DNA from: Oasisia sp. SBJ-2009
Lineage: Eukaryota > Annelida > Polychaeta > Sabellida > Siboglinidae
NCBI GenBank assembly: GCA_964017155.1
Contig: OZ024854.1
Location: forward strand, 54,988,941-55,052,940
Direction of reading: 5' to 3'
Length of the DNA: 64,000 nt
Part shown: positions 1 to 10,631 of the stretch, in pieces
Layout: the number at the start of each line of letters is the position of its first letter
Numbering within the stretch: position 1 is the first letter of the stretch
The notes under the pieces: generated by a model
Told to the model about the DNA's origin: nothing
The model's database searches: none
Seen by the model: only the letters and a program-made list of their open reading frames with translations
Program-made: the position numbers and the translations under genes

Positions 1-244
1 GGATTTTTGTTGTTTTTGTTTATGTACACATATTGAAATTATAATAAATATATTGTCATTGATAATGGTCAAGTATATATCACTCATAACTTAATTTTGT
101 ATGCCAAACTCTGTGCTGCAGTCCTGTCGTTTAACTGTTCAGTTTCAAGAAACTAATATAGAAATAGTATATATTCCTTGAATTATGAATACATAAATAC
201 CATGTCCTTGGCTTGTTGGATTATCCATATATTATTTACCTCAC

Positions 245-1345
245 AATAGATAAGTGGGTAATTCCGAGTGAACGCAACCAACATTCCAGAAATTGGTTGC
301 TGTCATCTTTTAGATTTTTGAATAGATCAAAGATTAGTAAGAATCCAAAATTTGAGCATTCTAGCTTAACTAGTTTTCAAGTTACGGCAGGTTGAAATTT
401 GGGACTTAGACGTTTTTCAACAGCTTGTTAAAAATAAATAATTTTATTCACATTTCACTAGTCAATATCTTCTGCACTCTTTAGCCTGTGTCAGTGAAAT
501 TGTGTGGAGTTGTTCTCTATAATATAAAGATTACACAACTACAATTCGAACATAAATACAGTGTATGGGTAATGTGCAGCAAGTTGATAAACATCATGAT
601 TTATTCAAAATATCACACGCGAGAGGGTTTTCAGACCCTGATTGTGAGCAATATACACACACCTTAGATCCAAATTGTACATATTCTGTACCAAATCATA
701 AATATGTGCAAATCTGAGAAATATGGCAGGTTTAGCTGACTTAATTATGAATCTATGCATGTGCAAAGATGGTACGTTATTATATTTCTTTAAAAATGAC
801 CAACTTCCGACCCAAAAAAGTCGATGAGGCGTAGCTTGTATTATCACAACACTTTTTCTAGGTGTTAGTTCATTTCTATAACTCAAATAACTATTAAGTC
901 TCAATATCCTTCCGAGCTTCCTTCACAACAAAAATGGCATAAGTCTGGGTGCCCCAACTTTTAAAATAAATTGCTTGTATATACAAAAGGGTTTTCAGAC
1001 ATTGATTGCAAGCTAAATATAGATGGCTAAATGAACTGTTGTGTCTATTTTACATATATGCATAACACTGCATATTATCAGAGCAAATATGGCATGCCTG
1101 ACTGTCTTAATTATGAATCTACACATACCCAAATATCATATATTTTATATTTCATTAAAATTAGCAAACATCCGACCCTAAAATTTCAACCTGCCGTAAC
1201 TTGAAAACTAGTTAAGCTAGAACGCTCAAATTTTGGATTCTTACTAATCTTACCAAAGGCTCTCGCCATACTGATCTATTCAAAAATCTAAGAGATGACA
1301 GCAACCTCATTGGTTGTGTTCACACGGAATGACCCAATTATATAG
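245..1345. mobile_element. Foldback element with about 160-base inverted ends
   Basis: The ends at 245-403 and 1178-1345 are inverted copies of each other, sharing for example TCTAGCTTAACTAGTTTTCA and its complement. The right arm carries about 20 extra bases near 1254-1273. The interior holds a diverged direct duplication (about 619-828 and 982-1188) recognisable by GGGTTTTCAGAC near its start and CTTAATTATGAATCTA later. No reading frame resembles a transposase, so this looks like a non-autonomous foldback or MITE-type element. The short reading frames inside are not credible genes. Confidence 0.65.
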
Positions 1346-2636
1346 ATAATAAAATAACTATAGGCCATGACAAAGGGCCTACGGGCTACTGCTCTGACAA
1401 CCTATGTCAAGAGTAAGAGTAATAGTAAATTTATTCGCAACGCAACATGTACAAGAACAAACATAAGCAAAATAATAAATTGTCAGTGTGTTGCACTGCA
1501 TGGCTGTCACTTGGCTAAAAGCCGTCTTCCAGTGACACCATCATCATTGAAAATAACCATCATTACTATATATATACAATACACATTTGTGGTATTACAA
1601 CACAATACAACAGGATAATTATTAAAGTAAAATTGCTCATATTGTTAAACATCACCAAGATTGTACTAATAAGATGAATATATAAAGTATGCAGTTTGTC
1701 ACTGTTTCTGATGATATCTGAGACGCTTGAACCAAATACAATATAAATTAGTATAAATATGTTTTAATATAAAAAATGTAAAAAGCATAGATGAATCCAA
1801 ACAAGATTTAGCATGACAAGTTATGAGTATGAAATAAAACACTATATAGTAAGTAGCAACTTAATTGCAATCTTGACATCTAGGGTTTAATTAACTTTGA
1901 TTTCCAACACCATGTCACAGTGGCCATGTTACTACTAGACATGCCTTGGGCTAGGGTAAGCAACTTTTAATATAGTTAAATGCTAGAGTTGATATCAATT
2001 TTAACACACTTTTGCATAAAGAATCAATTTTTTTTATTTACTAGCCGTTTTATTATACTAATGTGATGCAAATAAGTAGTTAAAATGTGTCTTGTGTGGC
2101 ATATTCTATGACGAAAACACTCCGCAAAAATGAGGCATCCCTGACTTGGATATATTTCTGGAAAGGTATATAGAACTACCACAGGCACACGGGAACAGTG
2201 ACTTTGTTAGTTGCAGTGGGACCGTTCTGAAGTTCTGTTGATTTCCGCCAAATAGATGAGCTGATGTTATGCATTTTCAACATTATCACTGATTTACCAT
2301 CGCCGGTGATGCTGTGCTTTAGTTAGCAAGACGTAGTATGGATTATGTCTATGGTAGAGCTGCCTGCCCGATCGCTGATGACAGTGATGCTGATCAAAAT
2401 ATGCTTTCTTCAAATCGTATTTGCGTAGGCTATAGCCTCGGCGTAGCCGTAGGGCCTAATATAATTTTTCGTCGAACATGTCTTCTGTGACTGTATCTAA
2501 CAAAAATGTGTTATATATGTAATATCCACAGTCGTATGTCAAACACAACTGTTACATCGCCACCGCCACCGGTAGCGAAACGATATATTAGACTGTAGGT
2601 GATAGGTAAATTTGTATAATAAATACTCTGACTTAC
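1346..2636. other. No gene recognised
   Basis: AT-rich sequence without a convincing exon. It would be intron of the minus-strand gene that starts at 2785, if that gene is real. A short plus-strand open stretch begins with an ATG near 2338, but it matches nothing I know and has no clear splice context. Confidence 0.4.
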
Positions 2637-2785
2637 CTGAAGATTGACCGCGTTGATTCGTTCGATGTTCTTGCTGGTGTAGCGTTTGAATGCGCACATT
2701 TGGCCACTTCAACATATCCGATCACAATAAACACAACGCCAACGGCAGCTATTAATTGCGAAATAGTCAGAGACACAGGTTCCAT
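2637..2785 (-). CDS. First coding exon of a single-pass membrane protein
   Basis: Reading the minus strand, an ATG at 2785 opens 49 codons that run into a strong splice donor, TCAG followed by GTAAGT, with the intron starting at 2636. The protein begins MEPVSLTISQLIAAVGVVF. A hydrophobic segment covers roughly residues 7-26, followed by a Ser/Thr/Asn-rich stretch with two N-glycosylation sequons (NAT and NES). A short cytoplasmic end, one membrane anchor and a glycosylated stem is the arrangement of type II Golgi enzymes such as glycosyltransferases or sulfotransferases. It is also compatible with other small membrane proteins. The exon ends in phase 2. No following exon was recognised to its left, so the gene probably leaves the window. 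The family is not identified. Confidence 0.55.
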
Positions 2786-2990
2786 GCATAACACCCCAGG
2801 AGAGTGACGTATACCGTAATTTTGTTCGTCTGTCCCCAGCTATGTTTTTGCTCAAGTTCAGAGGTGCCGCCATGTTTACGTTCTACTGTCAGCTGATCTA
2901 AGACTGCCGCCTCATTGGCTGATGGGTTGCCGATCTATTCTATTCGCGACAAACATGCATAGACTGGTTGGGTTCGCGGTCCCCGATTTT
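2786..2990 (-). promoter_or_regulatory. Likely promoter and 5' leader of the membrane-protein gene
   Basis: About 130 bases upstream of the ATG, the minus strand carries a CCAAT box (CAGCCAATGAGG, complement near 2910-2921) within locally GC-richer, CpG-containing sequence. An E-box-like CAGCTG lies near 2891. No TATA box was seen. The transcription start was not located. Confidence 0.3.
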
Positions 2991-4559
2991 TTGTTATGCT
3001 CACACTATACGATCATTGCTGTTCAAGATTCGACATATTAAATCGCGAACATACGAAATTATTCCGACGGATTTCGTGCATAAACTCTACGATGTTTACT
3101 AAAAATAGCTCTATGTCGGTTCCCGGTCACCGGTCTGCGATTTTCGCGACGAAAAATCGGTAGGTCTGTGGCCACCATAACGTGGATTTGTTTGCTTGTT
3201 TTGCGGAACGCTTGTTTAAATTATCCTCAATTAGCTATTGAGGTCGCATGACTCCGAAACCTCACACATAGCTAAATGTGGATATAATCTAACATGTCAG
3301 TCAATGTGAAGGCATAATATATACATTAATGTACATTTACAGCCGAGTCGATGGAACGTTGACTGATGCCAGTAATCAACATCCGCTAGATGGCAGCATC
3401 GCTCAGTGTCGGCGTAACGCGTTCCAGAAGTCGCGCAGGTTTTTTGCCGCCGACGCGACTGGCTGGATCACATGGTCTCGGAAAACGGCGTGTTTCTCGC
3501 TATGCATACTAATTTTGTTTACTGTTGGCATTGATATCGACCAATGAATGGCTTCGGAAGATGATCAGCGGGAAAAATATGTTACATTGCTTTCGGCGGT
3601 TGATGATTAAGGTTGGTGAACTTTGCGTAGCGTTTATTTATAACCTGCTGATAAAGATTTGCGTGTAACTGAAAATGTGATAGTTGTAAACCACTTCTAC
3701 GGCATCTTAGCTTTCATATGGTATAAATATGAACCGTGTAGGAATTCGCAGGGCGCGAGGAAACCCCGCAGACAGCGGACAATCTGCCTGTCTGGAGCCT
3801 GTCTGGAGCGTTTTTTCATGTCGCTCAGAGCTGCGGCCTGCGCGGTTCATAATTTATGCGTTCAGGCGCCATTAACATTGCGTGGCATTTGCAATGGCCA
3901 ACGTACGCGCAATCGATATTATTGTAATCTATTAGTTAATTATTAGAAAGTTATTATTAAATATGTGTTGCATATGTGCAAGTCAATGTTTTAAGGAAAC
4001 CAAACGAAATTTCAAAACAGTTAAATTTAAGGCATTAGCCATCAGGGCAGGTCATCACGATTACGTGTGACTGCGTCTGTGACCTACTTCCATTTTAATC
4101 ACTACAGGAAAACATTTTTAATCTGATCAATCCACATCTTAAACAGTTGAATTTTAGTAAATCGTGTAAACAGAATTTAATACATGTATATTATTAGTGT
4201 GTCAGTATTACTATTTTATTATAGAAAGTAAAGACAGTTAATATTTCACACTTTAATATACACCACCCAATACCTGTAATTCACATTTTACCATTTAGTT
4301 TACAGTTATGTGGAATATCTATTTTGTTGATGTTATTAATATTTACCATTTTTGTGTAGTATTTTATGTGAAATATTTTCGTTATTTGAATTTCATGTAG
4401 ACACTCAGGAAGTGTGGTTGTGAAGAATATGGATAAGTTACGATATCAAAGTTAAGTTATATACACTTAAGTTTAATATTACATTTGTTAGTTAAAAACC
4501 CATTTCCTGTTTAATTGTTTTTTTCCCATAGAGTTAAGTGCTGTAATTAAATTTTCTGT

Positions 4560-4980
4560 AATGTTGTATGCAGCATTGACTGTAATATATTTAATTGTAG
4601 GCACTGCTCCTGACAAGGGTCGACTCATCAGCAACTTGGAGAGATTCCCCATGGACTAAAACAGAGAAATTATGAACTTCAATACATATCGCATGGACAT
4701 TACCTATAGTGAAACCTGTGTGAATGTCAATGATGGCAATGCTCACATGGGTCAACTTCTCAAGAACTGACAACACTCTTTAATCTCGAGAGAAGTGTCT
4801 GGCATCGCAGTCTCTTCACATTCGTTGCTCAACTCGTATTTATTTGCAACAACAGTGTATACACTTGAAGAACATAGCAGTATGGTCTTGGGAATTGTAG
4901 ATACTGCTACTACAATGTTTCCATTCTTCAATAAATGGCAGAACTGTGACATCAGCAGAAATCGATGGTGTGACTAGTTA
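4560..4980. other. Possible decayed coding segment, unrecognised
   Basis: Open stretches exist on both strands (minus 4591-4776 and 4752-4952, plus 4795-4977), all short and overlapping. The sequence looks less AT-biased than its surroundings and may be a remnant of mobile-element coding sequence, but no motif is recognisable. It lies inside the outer inverted-repeat element. Confidence 0.2.
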
Positions 4981-5091
4981 TACATAGTCTACACCTGTTG
5001 CTCAACTGGAAGTTACGTGCAGTGAAATATACTCATCAATAAAAAGTTAATGTAAATGCAGTGGGCCAAATATAGAAAAACATGGGAATGT

Positions 5092-5456
5092 AGGTCAACT
5101 GTGAAGGTCATGTCAAGGTCACACAATAAATCACATGTCAAAGGGTTTATCAAGATTCATGATGAATTTATGAATTAATTATGCATTAAATTCCAGTGTA
5201 GGTCAGATGTGAAATATAGGTCAAATAATTAGGTCAAGTTCTAATAACCGTTTAAAGTGTTCCTAAAGTTGCTATATTGATAGTTTTGATATTTAAATGT
5301 AAACAATGCTCATTTCTTAAACAATTTAACCCAAATTATACCATTAATATGTATTAATACCATACTGTGGGTCAAATCTAGGTCAGATATAAAATCTAGG
5401 TCAACTTTGAAGATCAAATCAAGGTCACACAAAAATTACATTTCCTAAAGGGTTGA
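5092..5456. repeat. AGGTCA-rich direct repeat
   Basis: Two copies of a segment of about 60 bases (5092-5150 and 5397-5456) share TAGGTCAACT, CAAGGTCACACAA and AAAGGGTT. Several further AGGTCA words lie between them, near 5211, 5227, 5241 and 5379. AGGTCA is the nuclear-receptor half-site, but the arrangement here looks like repeat-derived sequence. Confidence 0.5.
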
Positions 5457-5747
5457 CCCATTTTTGGTTTCACATGCGTAAGTTAAATGGTTCCAATGTT
5501 ATTACTGGTTTCCAACCTATTTTATGCAGTCATTTTGCAGCCTGTGCACAAGAAATGGAACAAAATCCTATAGACAAAAATGCAACAATTTTAAGGTTTA
5601 AAAATTGAATTTCTCCGTAAATATTGAAGATTTCAAAAAAATTCAAAAAGTTTTATTAACTACATACTAGTATCTATCACATAGCACCATTTAAATGATG
5701 ATATAACATATTCTAATTTTTTGTTGATATACCTACATGATTAGTAA

Positions 5748-6616
5748 TGGCGACGTATGCTAGAACGATCCCGGAACGGATGCTTAACATAATCTACAGC
5801 TCGCCGTATGATTCACACGAGACTGGTACTTCACACATAGTTAAACATTGATTTCGTATTATAACATGTCCGTCATTGTGAAAGCATAATGCCTACATTA
5901 ATGCACATTTTCAGTAAAAATGGCGCGGTTCAGGTTATTGTTGTCGTGCACTGATCACATGTTCTCGGTCTTGACTTTGTCGAACATACCCACATCTCAG
6001 ATACAGGCTACGCGGCTACACGGTCAACCTTCTTTTTTGCAAATACCGATAGCGATACCGGGTTTATTACGACTGAACAGCTTATATCTCACTCACCCTC
6101 TATCTCAAGAACAACCTTAACCACTGTATCCACATGAGATAATGTCGAAATAGCCCGCATTTTCTTGCCGCGAACCGATCACATGGCCGTGTTACAAAAC
6201 ATTCTCATTTTTATTTGTTTTGTACTCATATCGACGAATACCAGTGCGCAATATGTTTAGGCGGGTAAAATATGTTACATTGTATCGTATTCGGCCGTGA
6301 AATTAAGGTTGGTGTGTCACTTGGTGAATGTGACTGTGTTTATTTAACAAAATAATTAATGTTATTGAATTGAATTCTATTTTGGTTACATATACACATT
6401 TGATAGTGTCAGTGAAACCAGCGTGAGATAATTGACATTGTAAATAATACCGTGTACGTAATGTTATTATAGTCTGGATTAGGGTGCATGTAATTAATTG
6501 TTAAAAGAAACGGCACCAGGACCAGGTTTCCACGTTGATGTCGTTGCACAGCTTTTATCAACAGAAACCATGACAAAAGCAATTATGTCACCTTTTCTCT
6601 ATATGGTGAAATACCT

Positions 6617-6680
<64 letters not shown>

Positions 6681-6955
6681 AGCGATAGTTTGTATGTGAG
6701 GGCATGTCATGACATGTGTGCTCAATAGACAGAACAGCCAAAACAACGCCTTCTTTGCACTGAATTCGATCGAACGTCCCACGACGTTCCATCAACTGTA
6801 AAGGTATATTAATGTAGACATTATGCGTTCATATTGACGGACATGTTATACGATTTCAATATTGAACTATTTGTGTAGTAGCAGTCTCGTGTGATGCACA
6901 TACGACGAGCTGTAGGTGATTTTAAACATCCGTTTCGGCATCGTCGCCATCGAGC
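5748..6955. mobile_element. Inner element with related inverted ends
   Basis: About 165-base ends at 5748-5915 and about 6780-6955 are inverted copies, sharing CTACAGCTCG, CACACGAGACTG and ATAACATGTCCGTCA. They resemble the ends of the enclosing element, so two relatives appear to be nested. A TA microsatellite (6621-6678) lies inside. No coding capacity was recognised. Confidence 0.5.
6621..6678. repeat. (AT)n microsatellite
   Basis: An uninterrupted run of AT dinucleotides. The small open frames crossing it on both strands only encode alternating Tyr/Ile and are not genes. Confidence 0.95.
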
Positions 6956-7150
6956 CAGCACACCTGTCGTCGGGCCACCAGTCGACGTTCAATCGGCTGT
7001 AAATGTAGATTAATGTACATATTATGCCTTCAAATTGACGGTCAAGTCAGACTGTATCCCTATTTGGCTATGTGTGAGGCTTCGGAGTCATGCGAGTTCA
7101 ACAGCTAAATTGTAGAATGATTTAAGCAAGCGTTTCGCAAATCTTTTCGC

Positions 7151-8167
7151 AAACCGTTCCGCATTTTACACACGTCAAGAATACGCAACAGAGTCAGACG
7201 GCACAAAAACCCTAGTTGCGTCAGACCGTCCTCTGTCGGATTAGTTATTGTGGTACCTCATTGACTTCCGTTTCGACACATCCTCTCTCACTTCCTTTCT
7301 TCCCTTCACCTTTCCTCCTGTCGCATGTATTTCTCTCCTCTCGTGTCCCATCGTCGCTCCCTCATTCTATACTGTCACTTTCTCGTCGTGACCTTTCGAA
7401 ATGTTATATTTTCTATTATTTTTTTCCATTGGTTTTTCTTGTAATCACCCTCCCTCCTCTCAGTCTCCTTTCCTCATCCTTCTTGTCACTACATTGCTCC
7501 TTCCGTCCTCTCTTCCTGTCATCGCTCTCTATTCCATCCGTCTGTTTGGTCATTCTCATCTCCATCCTCTTCACAGTATCCATTAGTCTATCTCTGCTGT
7601 TAGACAGTCCACTTTCCAACACCGCAAGCACTGGAAAGTACACCCTTCCTCCATTGTCTCTGCCCAAAACTGTCCGTACCCAGATACTGCAAATTCCACC
7701 AAGCTAGGGCAGTGGTCACACACCAAATGCCTCCTTGCCTTCACTTGCCGCTTTTAAGACGCCATGTTACGAATATTCAAAGTTAACTTGTTTGATACAC
7801 AAACTTAGTCTTTATAAAGACTGTTTATTGTGTACAGGACCTGCAGCACACTTGATGATATACGGAACTGACTACCTTGCTACCATGAATGATACATTTA
7901 TCTTTACTGGTACCATTCTTTAGCGGATACATTGGACACTACATACATAAACAAACTATTGTCTGGGAGCCAACTGCCATTTCCCCCCTTAACCTTGCAT
8001 TGTTGTATTAAGTGTTTTTACTGTTGATTTTGGTAGCCAATGGTCTCTATTTTCAGAAACTGCTTGATGACATGTTGTCACCCTTGAGCAATTTGAGAAA
8101 TTCAAGATGGTGTCCAAGATGGCCGCCATTACCCATAAATGACCATATCTCCCTACCTATTCACCCC
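7151..8167. other. Pyrimidine-rich tract and unassigned spacer
   Basis: About 7256-7600 is strongly C/T-rich on the plus strand (runs such as CTTTCTTCCCTTCACC). This keeps several frames open over about 490 bases, but the predicted proteins are Ser/Leu/Phe low-complexity with no domain. The remainder to 8167 shows no recognisable gene. Confidence 0.5.
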
Positions 8168-9592
8168 AGGAAGGTGATTTTTGTCTCTATACCTAGGTTT
8201 TATGGGTCAAGTTATCCATTAGAACTAAGTATTATGTTAATATCGTATTGTATAATGGTAATTTTCAAGATGGCTGCCAAGATGGCCGCCGTAACACTAA
8301 AACTGGCATATCTCCTTAACTATTTACTCCAAATCAGTCGTAAAGGTGTCTATTACTAGGTATTTTGGAGACACATATATCTGTATCAGATCAAAGTTCA
8401 TATACTGGTGATGTCATCTAGAAATCCAAGATCGCTGCCAGTTTACAAGCACTGGTATATCTTCTATGCTATTCAATATTGGGGAAAAATATGAAAAGGT
8501 AAACGACCACAGGTATTATATCATACCAAAAAAGTATCCCCAGAACGTGAGAGCATTACGAATGGTAGCTGAAGAGGAACTTCGCGGAATCATTCAGGAT
8601 AAACCACTACATTGCAGTGGTGGCCTCATGCAAATTCTCGAATCCGAAGCCAGCAAGAGCCAAACTACCAAACTTTGGGTCGATGTCTTGATAAAACCTG
8701 TCCTGCTAACCATGATGTTCGAGGGCCCATACCTTCTGCGTTTCTGGCTTAAGCGTGATGCCAACTATCCCCCCCCCCCCCAGGAGCATGCCCATGCCGC
8801 ACGAAGGTCGTCTCAATCATCATATCGCTCCAGATGCCATTCCATTAGCCAGCAGAATGGTGCATGAAAGCTCACCCTCCATGAAGTGTGACAACACCAC
8901 TAGTGGTAGCCGTTCCACCTCACGAAGGTAGCACAACCCATATATCGCATAGTTCACATGCCCCGCAGCAAAGAAGTATGGTAGCATTGGCTTGTAGGTT
9001 GCCAGATGAAGTGGCCAGTCACCTTCGCGCTCAGCCCGTACGAACATCATGGTTAGCATGACAGGTTTTATCAAGACATCGACCCAAAGTTTGGTAGTTT
9101 GACTCTTGCTGGCTTCGGTTTCGAGAATTTGCATGAGGCCACCACTGCAATGTAGTGGTTTATCCTGAATGATTCCGCGAAGTTCCTCTTCAGCTACCAT
9201 TCGTAATGCTCTCACGTTCTGGGGAAACGTTTTTGGTATAGTATAACACCTGTGGTCGTTTACCTTTTCATATTTCCCCCAACATTGAATAGCATAGAAG
9301 ATATACCAGTGCTTGTAAACTGGCAGTCATCTTGGATTTCTAGATGACATCATCAGTATATGAACTTTGATCTGATACAGATATATGTGTCTCCAAAATA
9401 CCTAGTAATAGACACCTTTACGACTGATTTGGAGTAAATAATTAAGGAGATATGCCAGTTTTAGTGTTACGGCGGCCATCTTGGCAGCCATCTTAAAAAT
9501 TACCATTATATAATACGATATTAACATAACACTTAGTTTTAATAGATAACTTGACCCATAAAACCTAGGTATAGAGACAAAAATCACCTTCC
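8168..9592. mobile_element. 1.4 kb palindrome with roughly 550-base arms
   Basis: Left arm 8168-8721 and right arm 9041-9592 are near-identical inverted copies around a 319-base spacer. Each arm holds AAGATGGCCGCC-type sequence outside and part of a protein-coding fragment inside. The right arm abuts a long TA microsatellite. The arrangement fits a foldback element or an inverted duplication that captured a gene fragment. Confidence 0.8.
8700..9245 (-). pseudogene. Captured gene fragment inside the palindrome
   Basis: Minus-strand frames encode a coherent protein piece with VRALRMVAEEELRGI, CSGGLMQILE, AEREGDWPLHLATYK, FFAAGHVNYA and, after a frame change near 8825, WSDMMIETTFVRHG, then IVGITLKPE after another interruption. 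I associate this pattern with a large, uncharacterised protein family amplified in marine invertebrates, but I cannot name a function. A run of 13 C (8769-8781 on the plus strand) disrupts the frame between the last two segments. The first part of the fragment is also present in the left arm, reading plus at about 8549-8720, where it ends at the spacer. It is broken and 5'-incomplete, and there is no intact start. Confidence 0.6.
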
Positions 9593-9593
9593 T

Positions 9594-9596
<3 letters not shown>

Positions 9597-9672
<76 letters not shown>
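9597..9672. repeat. (TA)n microsatellite
   Basis: A pure TA run between the palindrome and the MITE that follows. Confidence 0.95.
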
Positions 9673-9674
<2 letters not shown>

Positions 9675-10501
9675 CCTAAAGGCAGCTTATGTCGACCAGT
9701 GCCTAGAGGACCGGCTTATGTAGACCAGACGTATTTTTTATTTAATACATTTTCCAAAGATGTAAAACTGGAACATTGTTTCTAATACTAATGTTTAACA
9801 CATAATGAAAGTTCATCAAAATATATCAATAAATAAGGTATATGCAAAAAAATCGGTCTAAATAAAACCGCGTATGCATAGATGCCGATTTATGTAGACC
9901 GGAGCAACGCCGGAAGCTGCATATATTTAGTTAGCCTTTTTTGCTGTAGACGCCGAATCTAGCTATGTTGTGATACATGTTTGTGCAGTAAATTTAACAA
10001 TTTAGTGAATGCTGTAAAATGTATTGCCGAATACCAACGGCAACACCAACATTCGAGGGATCTATTAGTCCGCAACAAAGACAAAATGCAAGTTTGACTA
10101 ATTTACACATAATAATATAGCCTTTTGCATCAGTATGAAGCATATCATATATTGAACACGAAACTCCAAACCTTCGTTCGATATATACCATAAATAGAGA
10201 TTTATAAGAACTTTGACCCGGTACACATAACCCGGCACACAATATACTCAAAAATATGCACGGCGCTGGAGAAAAAATGCTCAAAATCACTTAAGATGTT
10301 GTTCATTAAAAAAATTATTACTCACAGTACTTCACTGTCATATGAACTGTGTGCACAAGCAATGGTACTGATCAATTCAATTGTGTTAGTTGTGAACTAA
10401 CACGTCGAATCTTTAAGTAGACCAGTTTTGGTCTACATAAAACAACGGTCAACATAAGGTGGTCCTATATGCATAATCAGTCGACATAAGCTGCCTTTAG
10501 G
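9675..10501. mobile_element. 830 bp MITE with perfect 22-base inverted ends
   Basis: The ends CCTAAAGGCAGCTTATGTCGAC (9675-9696) and its exact complement (10480-10501) bound the element. Further internal inverted words (TTATGTAGACCAGA against TGGTCTACATAAAA) extend the similarity. It sits between two TA-repeat tracts, consistent with insertion at a TA target such as Tc1/mariner-type elements use. No protein is encoded. A minus frame at 9994-10290 has no recognisable domain. Confidence 0.75.
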
Positions 10502-10502
10502 A

Positions 10503-10505
<3 letters not shown>

Positions 10506-10545
<40 letters not shown>

Positions 10546-10561
10546 TATATATATCTCTCTG

Positions 10562-10626
<65 letters not shown>
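10506..10626. repeat. (TA)n microsatellite with interruptions
   Basis: TA runs broken by short CTCTGT segments near 10541-10562. It borders the MITE on one side and a LINE remnant on the other. Confidence 0.9.

Positions 10627-10629
<3 letters not shown>

Positions 10630-10631
<2 letters not shown>

Larger units (their letters stand above)
3195..7150. mobile_element. Outer element with about 165-base inverted ends
   Basis: The left end (about 3195-3362) and right end (about 6983-7150) are inverted copies sharing GCATGACTCCGAA, CCTCACACATAG and AAGGCATAATAT. Part of the left end recurs in direct orientation near 5830-6350, including GGTAAAATATGTTACATTG-like and ATTAAGGTTGGTG segments (compare 3568-3620 with 6265-6315). 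No transposase was recognised inside, so it would be non-autonomous. Borders are approximate and no target duplication was confirmed. Confidence 0.5.

Noticed and set aside
6498..6782. Open frames across the AT microsatellite
   Set aside because: They encode only alternating Tyr/Ile, on both strands, with no flanking domain.
7216..7707. 163-residue plus-strand frame
   Set aside because: Low-complexity Ser/Leu/Phe product of a pyrimidine-rich tract. No domain, and overlapping frames are open for the same compositional reason.
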